A stretch of 7,351 nt of DNA from Bacteroidetes bacterium QS_8_64_10 (lineage in GTDB: Bacteria > Bacteroidota > Rhodothermia > Rhodothermales > Salinibacteraceae). The position numbers were made by a program, and so were the translations under genes. The DNA is taken from NCBI GenBank assembly GCA_003022505.1, contig PXTQ01000055.1, positions 2,760 to 10,110 on the forward strand, in the 5' to 3' direction. This document shows positions 1 through 5,256 of the stretch, in pieces; the first letter of the stretch is position 1, and each line of letters opens with the position of its first letter. Under the pieces are notes generated by a model. That model did no database searches. It worked only from the letters and a program-made list of their open reading frames with translations, and was not told the DNA's origin.

Positions 1-563
1 TGGAGCCGGAGGACCGCGAGCGTTACCAGACGACTTTCGCCGAGCACCGGGGCGCTGTGGCCGCGCCGACCGCCGGGCTGCACTTCACCGAAGACTTGGT
101 GGAGCGTCTCGAAGACAAAGGCGTCGAGGTCGTGCCGATCACGCTGCACGTCGGGCGCGGCACGTTCCGTGAGATTGGCGTCGAGGATCTGACCAAGTAC
201 CGCATCGACTCGGAGCAGTACCGCATCCCGCCGGACACAGCGAAAGCCGTCAACCGCGCGCTTCATTCCGACGAAAACACCGTCACCGCCGTCGGCACGA
301 CGGTCGTGCGCACGCTCGAAACCAGCCTCTCGGCCTCCGACGAACTCAAGCCCAGCGAGGGCTGGACGGATAAGTTTGTGTATCCACCCTACGATTTCCA
401 GATCGTGGAGCGCATGATTACGAACTTCCACCGGCCCAAGAGTACGGTGATGGTGATGACGGCGGCCTTCGCCGGGTTCGACTTCCTGCACAAGGTCTAC
501 GAGAAAGCCATCGAGGAGGAATATCGGCTGTTTTCCTTCGGCGACGCGATGCTGATCGAGTGA
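1..563 (+). CDS. queA: S-adenosylmethionine:tRNA ribosyltransferase-isomerase, 3' part (5' end outside window)
   Basis: QueA transfers and isomerises the ribosyl part of S-adenosylmethionine onto 7-aminomethyl-7-deazaguanine in tRNA, giving epoxyqueuosine at wobble position 34; it acts in the cytoplasm. The frame is open from base 3 to the TGA at 561-563, so 186 residues remain, roughly the C-terminal half of a family usually about 340-360 long. Visible family motifs are VAAPTAGLHFT near fragment residues 19-29, HVGRGTF, VGTTVVRTLET, then TNFHRPKST followed by AFAG, and the terminal FSFGDAMLIE. The GTG at 57 lies inside the conserved AAPTAGLHF block and is not the start. The canonical PGY-type motif reads PPY here, a small variation. 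The end is intact. ispD follows 38 bases later on the same strand, so the two may be co-transcribed, but no functional link is implied. Confidence 0.96.
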   Translation, partial: EPEDRERYQTTFAEHRGAVAAPTAGLHFTEDLVERLEDKGVEVVPITLHVGRGTFREIGVEDLTKYRIDSEQYRIPPDTAKAVNRALHSDENTVTAVGTTVVRTLETSLSASDELKPSEGWTDKFVYPPYDFQIVERMITNFHRPKSTVMVMTAAFAGFDFLHKVYEKAIEEEYRLFSFGDAMLIE

Positions 564-601
564 GGCGCGATCTCGACGCGCTCCGCAGTGAATAATTTGA
601 A

Positions 602-1291
602 ATGAGCGGAGATGTGTTCATGCGAAAAGCAAACGACGTGGCGCTCGTGGTGCCGGCGGCGGGGCGGGGGACGCGCCTCGGCGGGCGGCGCAAGCAACTC
701 CGCGAGCTGGGCGGCGCGCCCGTGCTGACGCGGACGCTGAATGCCTTCGCGGGATTGGTGGGCACCACGGTCGTGGCGGGTCCACCGGATGAGCCGGACG
801 TGCTGACCCGCGCGATCGACCGCGCAGAAGCAAGCGCGCGCGTCGTGGCGGGCGGGGCGTCGCGGCAGGCGTCGGTCGCCGCTGCGCTTCGCGCCGTGCC
901 GGAAGACATTGAGATGGTGGTCGTGCACGACGCCGTGCGGCCTTTCGTGCAACCGGAGCGCATCGAGGCCGTCGTCGCAGCGGCGCGCGAGCACGGGGGG
1001 GCGTCGCTCGCGCTTCCCGTGGCCGACACGTTGCGGCGCGCTGACGACGGCGAGACGTTCGGGGAAACCGTGGCGCGCGACGGGCTGTACCGGATGCAGA
1101 CGCCGCAAGGCTTCCGGCGCGCGTGGCTCGATGAGGCGCACGAGCAGGCTGAGGGGCGCCCTGCCACCGACGACGTGGAGTTGGTGCAGCGGCAGGGGCG
1201 CTCGGTGCGCGTGGTGGGGGGCGACGTCCGCAATTTCAAGATTACGACGCCCGACGACTGGGCCTTTGCCCGCCAGCTCTGGCCGGTCTGA
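602..1291 (+). CDS. ispD: 2-C-methyl-D-erythritol 4-phosphate cytidylyltransferase
   Basis: IspD joins CTP and methylerythritol 4-phosphate to give CDP-methylerythritol, the third step of the MEP isoprenoid pathway (EC 2.7.7.60). The 229 residues match the usual family length. The nucleotide-binding N-terminus reads VVPAAGRGTRLGG then RRKQL, with K31 in the place of the catalytic lysine of the PKQ motif. VHDAVRPF near residue 105 matches the HDAxRP motif, TPQGFRRAW matches the mid-domain TPQ motif, and NFKITTPDDW near 215-224 matches the second substrate-binding lysine block (NIKVTRPED in E. coli). The start is uncertain: ATG 602 has no Shine-Dalgarno, while ATG 620 (Met7) has GGAG 607-610 at suitable spacing and would also give a complete protein. 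ispF lies 82 bases downstream. The two are often adjacent or fused in bacteria, which supports the call. Confidence 0.96.
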   Translation: MSGDVFMRKANDVALVVPAAGRGTRLGGRRKQLRELGGAPVLTRTLNAFAGLVGTTVVAGPPDEPDVLTRAIDRAEASARVVAGGASRQASVAAALRAVPEDIEMVVVHDAVRPFVQPERIEAVVAAAREHGGASLALPVADTLRRADDGETFGETVARDGLYRMQTPQGFRRAWLDEAHEQAEGRPATDDVELVQRQGRSVRVVGGDVRNFKITTPDDWAFARQLWPV

Positions 1292-1372
1292 AGGTGTGAA
1301 GGTCGATTTACAATTGTAAAAGTCAAGTTGCTCCCGCCAACCCGCGACCTGTTCGACCAGCCAACCAGCGCC
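1289..1372 (+). repeat. ispD-ispF gap: period-8 words around a 14-bp perfect palindrome
   Basis: Directly after ispD the octamers TGAAGGTG (from 1289) and TGAAGGTC (from 1297) stand in tandem. A perfect 14-bp palindrome TTTACAATTGTAAA follows at 1307-1320. The second half is A/C-rich: CCAGCCAA starts at 1357 and CCAGCGCC at 1365, one base before the ispF ATG, with looser related words at 1341 and 1349. The layout (G/T-rich words, centre, A/C-rich words up to a start codon) resembles other gaps in this window. The palindrome could be an operator or simply the centre of the element; the sequence does not decide. There is no clear terminator. Confidence 0.55.
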
Positions 1373-1373
1373 C

Positions 1374-1844
1374 ATGCGCATCGGTCACGGTTACGACGTG
1401 CATCGCCTCGTGGAAGACCGCCCGCTCGTCCTGGGCGGCGTCACCGTACCGTTTGAGCGCGGCCTCGCGGGGCACTCCGACGCCGACGTGCTGCTGCACG
1501 CCGTCTGCGACGCGCTGCTGGGTGCTGCCGCCCTCGGCGACCTCGGCGCGCACTTCCCCGACACTGATCCCACGTGGGAGGACGCCGACAGTCAGGAGCT
1601 TCTTCGCGCGGTCCGCGATCAGCTCGACGGCGAAGGCTACGGCGTCGTCAACGTGGATGCCACCGTCGTGCTGGAGCGCCCGAAGTTGCGCCCACACGTC
1701 GGCGCGATGCGCGAGAACATAGCGGACTGCCTGGAGGTAGCGACGGAGCGCGTTTCCGTGAAGGCGACCACGAGCGAGGGGCTGGGCTTCGTGGGCGAGG
1801 AGCGGGGCGTCGCCGCGCGAGCGGTCTGCCTGGTTGCGCGTTAG
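1374..1844 (+). CDS. ispF: 2-C-methyl-D-erythritol 2,4-cyclodiphosphate synthase
   Basis: IspF cyclises CDP-methylerythritol 2-phosphate to methylerythritol 2,4-cyclodiphosphate with release of CMP, the fifth step of the MEP pathway (EC 4.6.1.12). It normally works as a homotrimer. The 156 residues are full length. The start MRIGHGYDVH is the family N-terminus and fixes the ATG at 1374. The metal ligands are D8, H10 and H42, the last inside HSDADVLLH. DALLGAAALGDLGAHFPDTDP near residues 46-66 and the late block VKATTSEGLGF followed by EERG match the family closely. No Shine-Dalgarno is present; the leader is A/C-rich. With ispD just upstream, this places two MEP enzymes in one likely operon; the intervening kinase gene ispE is not in the window. 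The last codons overlap the start of the iterated repeat that follows. Confidence 0.97.
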   Translation: MRIGHGYDVHRLVEDRPLVLGGVTVPFERGLAGHSDADVLLHAVCDALLGAAALGDLGAHFPDTDPTWEDADSQELLRAVRDQLDGEGYGVVNVDATVVLERPKLRPHVGAMRENIADCLEVATERVSVKATTSEGLGFVGEERGVAARAVCLVAR

Positions 1845-1935
1845 CGCGTTGAGGTGTTGCGCGTTACGGCGTTCGTGTGTTTCTTATCTCAACCCTAAAA
1901 ACGCGCAACTCGAAAACGCGAGAACGCGCCAACGC
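1838..1935 (+). repeat. Inverted pair of period-8 word arrays (six G[C/T]GTT, six AACNC)
   Basis: The left half carries G[C/T]GTT words starting at 1838, 1846, 1854, 1861, 1869 and 1877. After a 9-base centre the right half carries AACNC words starting at 1891, 1900, 1907, 1915, 1923 and 1931. The step is 7-9 bases throughout. AACGC is the reverse complement of GCGTT, and in mirror order each left word faces a right word exactly or with one mismatch, so the transcript could fold into one long interrupted hairpin. The 10-mer GTTGCGCGTT occurs at 1833-1842 and 1856-1865, with its inverse at 1900-1909. The element starts within the last codons of ispF and ends five bases before the dedA ATG. No T-run follows, so it does not look like an ordinary intrinsic terminator. 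Confidence 0.75.
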
Positions 1936-1940
1936 ACCCT

Positions 1941-2564
1941 ATGGCCGAGTGGCTTACCGATATCATCAACTGGATGGGCGAGCTGCCCGCGCTCTGGGCC
2001 TACGTCGTCATTCTTGGCATCGCGTTCAGCGAGAACGTGGTGCCGCCCGTGCCCGGCGACATGGTGGTCGTTTTCGGCGGCGTGCTGGTGGGGCGCGGGC
2101 AACTCAGCCTGGCGGTGGTGGTGGCGCTGGCTACGCTCGGCGGGGCGGTCGGCTTTATGGTCGTCTACGTCGTGGGACGTAAGATGGGCCGCGTCGTGCT
2201 GGATCCCGACCGCCTGACGTGGATCCCGCAACGGCAACTCGAAAAGGCGCAGCGCTGGACGCGACGGTGGGGCTACGGCGTGGTGCTGGCCAACCGCTTC
2301 CTGAGCGGGGCACGCTCGGTGATTTCACTCGCGGTGGGGATGGCGCAGATGAACGCCTGGGTCACGGCGGCGTGCGCCACGGCGAGCGCGGCGGTGTGGT
2401 GCTCGCTCATCGCCTCTGCTGGTTACCTTGTCGGTGACAACTGGCGTATCGTCGGCGCGTACCTGCGCGATTACGGGCGCGTCGTGATGGCGCTGCTCGT
2501 GACGGCGCTGGTGGTGCAGGGCGTGCGCTGGTGGTGCAGCCGGCAACGCGCAGACGCCGCGTGA
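1941..2564 (+). CDS. DedA-family integral membrane protein
   Basis: This is a 207-residue inner-membrane protein of the DedA (SNARE-associated/VTT domain) family. Members of this family have been linked to membrane homeostasis and to flipping or recycling of lipid carriers such as undecaprenyl phosphate. The signature is ENVVPPVPGD at residues 31-40, the acidic and proline-rich re-entrant loop. It is followed by GGAVGFMVVYVVGRKMG at about 67-83 and then RFLSGAR at 119-125, the arginine pair of the family. Hydrophobic segments lie near 17-50, 55-78, 126-164 and 180-197. The length is typical. ATG 1941 is chosen because the N-terminal amphipathic stretch and first hydrophobic segment fit the family. 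There is no Shine-Dalgarno, and an AACNC word array runs up to the start. Co-orientation with ispD and ispF is interesting since those feed isoprenoid carrier synthesis, but the exact substrate is not shown. Confidence 0.9.
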   Translation: MAEWLTDIINWMGELPALWAYVVILGIAFSENVVPPVPGDMVVVFGGVLVGRGQLSLAVVVALATLGGAVGFMVVYVVGRKMGRVVLDPDRLTWIPQRQLEKAQRWTRRWGYGVVLANRFLSGARSVISLAVGMAQMNAWVTAACATASAAVWCSLIASAGYLVGDNWRIVGAYLRDYGRVVMALLVTALVVQGVRWWCSRQRADAA

Positions 2565-2590
2565 AACGAACACGCTGCTTCCGGCATAGC

Positions 2591-2705
2591 TTGTTTGGTT
2601 TCGGGTCGGCAGGTTGCGCGTTGCAGGCTGGGCTTCCGAAATAGCCAGCCGAGAAATCGAAAACTATCTAACCATCCCACCAACTGACCAAAAACCAACA
2701 GACCC
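2591..2705 (+). repeat. Bipartite G/T-rich to A/C-rich iterated-word element before tRNA-Thr
   Basis: The left half (2591-2634) consists of 7-8-base words such as TTGTTTGG, TTTCGGG, TTGCGCG and TTGCAGG. The centre can pair CTGGGCT (2628-2634) with AGCCAG (2643-2648), leaving one bulged base. In the right half CCA or CCC words start at 2672, 2680, 2688, 2695 and 2703, steps of 8, 8, 7 and 8, and the array ends one base before the tRNA. Bases 2595-2607 and 2686-2698 are complementary at 11 of 13 positions. The 10-mer GTTGCGCGTT (2613-2622) is shared with the element after ispF. A tRNA promoter must lie in or near this element, but I see no clear consensus. Confidence 0.6.
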
Positions 2706-2706
2706 G

Positions 2707-2779
2707 GCTGACGTAGCTCAACTGGTAGAGCAGCGCTCTTGTAAAGCGCAGGTTGTCCGTTCGAGTCGGACCGTCAGCT
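2707..2779 (+). tRNA. tRNA-Thr (anticodon UGU)
   Basis: All four arms fold. The acceptor stem GCTGACG (2707-2713) pairs perfectly with CGTCAGC (2772-2778), and the discriminator is T2779. The D arm contains AGCTC and GAGC. The anticodon stem GCGCT (2733-2737) pairs with AGCGC (2745-2749) around the loop CTTGTAA, giving anticodon TGT at 2740-2742, which reads ACA and related threonine codons. The T arm is GTCCG, loop TTCGAGT, CGGAC. CCA is not encoded, so it must be added after transcription. It appears to be a single tRNA, without the tRNA cluster and tuf gene that accompany tRNA-Thr in some bacteria. Confidence 0.96.
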
Positions 2780-2976
2780 CTTTCTGGGTGAAGTGGGGCA
2801 TCGAGGACGAAATGACAGATAACGCTGCAAAGACCGATAACGCCGCTCCATTTAACATTTTATTAATAATTTGGGAGTAATCGTCCCTGGCAGCGGCTAA
2901 CTTGGAGGTGTCCGCATCCGTTCTTGGCGTAAATGGAGGGGGGGTAGGCTACTCTTAATTGGGCGGTGCTTGGAAA
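2780..2976. other. Convergent gap between tRNA-Thr and the binding-protein gene
   Basis: About 200 bases without a firm gene. It holds an AT-rich patch with the palindrome TTATTAATAA (2860-2869), a weak GGGA/TCCC hairpin (2873-2887), and two copies of GATAACGC (2818-2825 and 2836-2843) in an 18-base imperfect tandem. A 22-codon reading frame (ATG 2812, TAA 2878-2880) has GAGG four to six bases upstream, but I cannot show that it is translated. Transcripts from both sides should end here, yet no strong hairpin plus T-run terminator is visible on either strand. Confidence 0.4.
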
Positions 2977-3927
2977 TTACGGGCGTGTTTTGTGCGCTTG
3001 TGAATCAGATCCCGCGCTCGCAAACAGCCCCGGATGCAGCACCCGCGCCATGCGCCGCGCGCCCTTTACGATGCGCGGTCCGGGCCGCAGGATGAGGTTG
3101 CCGTTGATCGCGTGCACGCGGCCTTCGCGGACGGCGGGCACGGCCTCTTTCCACGTCGGATGCATGGCCGCGAGCGCCGCCGCGTCGATGCTGTCAGCGA
3201 AGGAGCCGATAATGACGTCGGGCCGCGCCTTCAGCACGAACTCCTCGCTCAGCTCCGACGACGTGCGCTCGAGGTCGGCAGTCACGCTCGTTCCGCCTGC
3301 TGCCTCAATGAGCGTGTGCGCGTAGCTCTCCTTCCCGAAGAAATACAGCTGCTTCGCGCCGATCAGAAACAGCACACGCGGGCGTGATTCGGCGCGCCCG
3401 GTCTTCCGGTGAAGCGCGGCGAGTGCGGTTTCGAGTGAGTCAGCGGTCTGCCTGGCGGCATCTTCGGTGCCGAGGAGACGGCCCACGGTGCGCACGGCCT
3501 CGAACACGTCGCCAACTTCGTTGAACGAAAAAAACACGGTCGGGATGCCGAGACCGGAGAGCGTTTTGGCGTCTTGCGGGTTGTTCACCTGATCGGTGGC
3601 GAGGGCCACGTCGGGGCGGAGCGCGGCGATCTTCTCGAAGCCCGGCGGGTAGGCGCTGAAGCGCGGCAGCGTGTCGGTGGCAGGCGGGAAGTCGTCGGCG
3701 GTGCTTGCGCCCACGAGCGTCGATCCGGCTCCGGCGGCGTAGACGATCTCCGTGAGGTTGGGCGCGAGCGCGACGACGCGGTCGGGGTCGTCCGGCAGCT
3801 CGAGGGTGCGGTCGAGGTCGTCGGTGAAGGTGCGGCGCGTCTTATCGCCTGCGTCGTTGACTTGGCACCCTGTTAATGCCGTTATTGCAATTAACAAAAT
3901 TGAAGACACGCAGCCGGAAGCTGGCAC
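2977..3927 (-). CDS. ABC transporter substrate-binding lipoprotein, BtuF-like
   Basis: This is a periplasmic binding lipoprotein of the cobalamin/iron-complex class (Peripla_BP_2 fold), which would hand its ligand to an importer. Read from the GTG at 3927 it has 316 residues. A hydrophobic stretch SSILLIAITALTGC ends in the lipobox LTGC, whose cysteine (codon 3865-3867) would be lipidated. The mature part shows ALAPNLTEIVYAAGAG, then FEKIAALRPDVALA in the N-lobe, a long linking helix, RPRVLFLIG, LIEAAGGTSV and RPDVIIGS in the C-lobe, and the family-like ending RPGPRIVKGARRMARVLHPG. The start is unsure: no ATG lies upstream in any frame of this strand before 4122. The TTG at 4122 would put an implausible 85 residues before the lipid cysteine. 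The GTG at 3927 leaves a short signal peptide without a positive residue after Met. B12 is the likeliest ligand, but haem or siderophore is possible. No permease, ATPase or B12 riboswitch is seen nearby. Confidence 0.85.
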   Translation of the reverse strand: MPASGCVSSILLIAITALTGCQVNDAGDKTRRTFTDDLDRTLELPDDPDRVVALAPNLTEIVYAAGAGSTLVGASTADDFPPATDTLPRFSAYPPGFEKIAALRPDVALATDQVNNPQDAKTLSGLGIPTVFFSFNEVGDVFEAVRTVGRLLGTEDAARQTADSLETALAALHRKTGRAESRPRVLFLIGAKQLYFFGKESYAHTLIEAAGGTSVTADLERTSSELSEEFVLKARPDVIIGSFADSIDAAALAAMHPTWKEAVPAVREGRVHAINGNLILRPGPRIVKGARRMARVLHPGLFASAGSDSQAHKTRP

Positions 3928-3966
3928 GCGCCACCACGCCGGGGACCTCGAAAAAGAAAAATGCCC

Positions 3967-3997
3967 TTTGGAATACGGAATAGGTCTCTTATCTTTG
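3967..3997 (+). promoter_or_regulatory. Candidate Bacteroidota-type promoter for the lipid kinase
   Basis: TTTG at 3967-3970, a 19-base gap, and TATCTTTG at 3990-3997 match the -33 TTTG / -7 TANNTTTG promoter described for Bacteroides. Transcription would start near 4004 and give a leader of about 125 bases before the kinase. On the other strand a one-mismatch-each version (TTTT, 19 bases, TCATTTTG; 3999-4029) could serve the binding-protein gene. The region is AT-rich, so chance matches are possible. Confidence 0.4.
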
Positions 3998-4014
3998 GCA
4001 AAATGAAATCGGGT

Positions 4015-4034
4015 AAGCGTTGCGTAAAACGCTT
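4015..4034 (+). promoter_or_regulatory. Leader hairpin in the divergent region
   Basis: AAGCGTT (4015-4021) and AACGCTT (4028-4034) form a perfect 7-bp stem with a 6-base loop. It is followed by T-rich bases with GTTTTG twice (4035 and 4044). It lies about ten bases after the predicted start of transcription, so it may be an early leader hairpin, a weak attenuator or an operator. The function is unknown. Confidence 0.35.
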
Positions 4035-4060
4035 GTTTTGGCCGTTTTGCTTTGTCCAGA

Positions 4061-4098
4061 CAGACGTATTGCGTGAGGCTGCCCTCAGCAGACGTATT
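4061..4098 (+). repeat. Direct repeat CAGACGTATT, two copies 28 bases apart
   Basis: CAGACGTATT occurs exactly at 4061-4070 and 4089-4098, between the divergent promoters and the kinase start. Two identical 10-mers in 38 bases may be a regulator's binding sites or a small duplication. The 28-base spacing is close to, but not exactly, a whole number of helix turns. Confidence 0.4.
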
Positions 4099-4127
4099 AC
4101 CGGGAACGCCCTCCGACAACAAGATCC

Positions 4128-5051
4128 GTGAAGCACGTCGTCATTTTCAACCCGGCAGCGGGATCGGGGCGCGCCGCTCGGCACCGCGAGGCCGTAGAGC
4201 AGGTGCTTGCAACGCGCGACCTCGACGTCGAAGTACAGGAAAGCGAGCGTTCCGCCCACGCCGTTGAGATGGCCGAGCGCGCCGCGTCGCGGGCGGGCGC
4301 GGTCGTGGCGGCGGGCGGTGACGGTACGGTGCAGGAGGTCGCTCGCGGGCTGCTCCGGGCACGTGAGGAGGCGGCGCTCGGCGTGCTGCCGCTGGGCACG
4401 GGCAACGACTTTGTCAAAGCCGCCGGCATCCCGACGAACTGGCGGGACGCCGCCCGCGCGCTCGCCTCGTCCGAGACGGCGATGCTGGACGTGGGGCGGG
4501 TGCGGTGGCGCGGCGACGAACGCGGAGAGCGCTGCTTCGTCAACGCCGTTGGCGTCGGATTCGATGCGCAGGTGGCGCGTGCGGCGCGCTCAGCCACGCG
4601 ACTTCGGGGCACAGCAGCGTACTTGGCGGGCGTGCTCCGGACGCTGCGGCGCTGGGAGGGACCGGAAGCCACGGTGCGGGCCGGCAAGCGCGGCGCGGTG
4701 CTTCACGACGGCCCGCTCTTTCTCGTCACGCTCGGCAACGGCACCTGCTCCGGCGGCGGCTTCTACCTGACACCCACCGCCTCGCCTGACGACGGCGCGC
4801 TGGACCTGTGCCTGATCGAGGACCTAAGTGTTGCCCGCGTCGGTCAAATTATCCCGCTCGTCTTTCGCGGACGTCACGCCCCGGAGCCGGAAGTGACGAT
4901 GCACCGTGTGCGTAGCGCTCGGATCGAGTCGGAGGCAGGCCTGCCGATCCACGCGGACGGCGAGGTGCTCGCGGAGCGCGCGCGCCGCATCGAGGTCGAG
5001 ACGCTGCCGGGCCGCCTGCCCGTGCGTCGCCCATTGATCACTCCGACGTGA
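4128..5051 (+). CDS. Diacylglycerol kinase catalytic-domain lipid kinase (DgkB/YegS type)
   Basis: This is a soluble ATP-dependent lipid kinase of the DAGK catalytic-domain family, which phosphorylates diacylglycerol or a related lipid at the inner face of the membrane. It has 307 residues, normal for the family. In order: IFNPAAGSGR near 6-15 (the NPxxG nucleotide loop), GGDGTVQE at 63-70, PLGTGNDF at 88-95, then the second domain with VNAVGVGFDA at 138-147, TLGNG near 201-205, DDGALD at 221-226 (metal-site loop in relatives) and HADGE at 275-279, whose E279 matches the proposed catalytic base. All key residues are present. The GTG start at 4128 places the NPxxG motif at the usual distance from the N-terminus; there is no Shine-Dalgarno. 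The gene diverges from the binding-protein gene. The true substrate (diacylglycerol, phosphatidylglycerol, or a sphingoid or isoprenoid lipid) cannot be read from sequence. Confidence 0.93.
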   Translation: MKHVVIFNPAAGSGRAARHREAVEQVLATRDLDVEVQESERSAHAVEMAERAASRAGAVVAAGGDGTVQEVARGLLRAREEAALGVLPLGTGNDFVKAAGIPTNWRDAARALASSETAMLDVGRVRWRGDERGERCFVNAVGVGFDAQVARAARSATRLRGTAAYLAGVLRTLRRWEGPEATVRAGKRGAVLHDGPLFLVTLGNGTCSGGGFYLTPTASPDDGALDLCLIEDLSVARVGQIIPLVFRGRHAPEPEVTMHRVRSARIESEAGLPIHADGEVLAERARRIEVETLPGRLPVRRPLITPT

Positions 5052-5060
5052 ATAGGGCAC

Positions 5061-5138
5061 ACGGATAGGCGCGGATCGAGCGGATCATCATGGATCCCAA
5101 ACCAAACTCAGTTTGCGTGCTCTGCGATCTTTGCGGTA
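5061..5138 (+). repeat. Iterated short words: four GGAT, then three T[T/C]TGCG
   Basis: After the kinase stop, GGAT recurs at 5063, 5073, 5082 and 5092 (steps 10, 9, 10), mostly within GCGGAT-like contexts. Then TTTGCG (5112), TCTGCG (5121) and TTTGCG (5130) follow at exact 9-base steps. I recall similar iterated words from gaps in many unrelated bacteria but cannot cite a name. The two blocks differ in word but share the ~9-base pace. No terminator-like T-run is attached. Confidence 0.55.
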
Positions 5139-5162
5139 AGTCACTTAACGATACACAGCAGG

Positions 5163-5185
5163 ACCTCCATCAATTTTCTGGAGGT
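5163..5185 (+). promoter_or_regulatory. Hairpin upstream of the response regulator, with a 14-codon frame after it
   Basis: ACCTCCA (5163-5169) and TGGAGGT (5179-5185) form a perfect 7-bp stem with a 9-base loop. The 3' arm contains GGAGG, a Shine-Dalgarno-like string, and the 5' arm would mask it. An ATG follows at once (5186) and opens a 14-codon frame ending at TAA 5228-5230, 26 bases before the regulator start. The spacing from GGAGG to ATG is too short for normal use. It may be a leader control structure or a terminator remnant; no T-run follows. Confidence 0.35.
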
Positions 5186-5256
5186 ATGGACTTTGTCGTG
5201 CAGCGTCATTACCTTTCTACCCAACGATAATTTTCGTAGCAACCACGGCCTCCGTT

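Noticed and set aside
418..1381. Two long minus-strand open frames covering ispD
   Set aside because: They are opposite a well-recognised gene in GC-rich DNA. Their composition (arginine, serine, proline and histidine rich) is typical of antisense frames, and they carry no family motif.
1838..1935. CRISPR array or intrinsic terminator
   Set aside because: The units are ~8 bp, degenerate and inverted, with no conserved long repeat and spacers, and no T-run follows the hairpin.
2604..2625. Sigma-54 (-24/-12) promoter before tRNA-Thr
   Set aside because: GGCAGG and TTGCA are present, but the distance is three bases longer than the strict spacing requires.
2614..2880. An 88-codon plus-strand frame across tRNA-Thr
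   Set aside because: It runs straight through a complete tRNA gene and has no recognisable domain, so it is a chance frame.
2860..2887. Terminator between tRNA-Thr and the binding-protein gene
   Set aside because: Only a 4-bp GGGA/TCCC stem and an AT palindrome are present; neither is strong enough to call.
3928..4127. Cobalamin riboswitch before the BtuF-like gene
   Set aside because: I looked for the conserved B12-box and core strings on the minus strand and found none. A covariance-model search (RF00174) would settle it.
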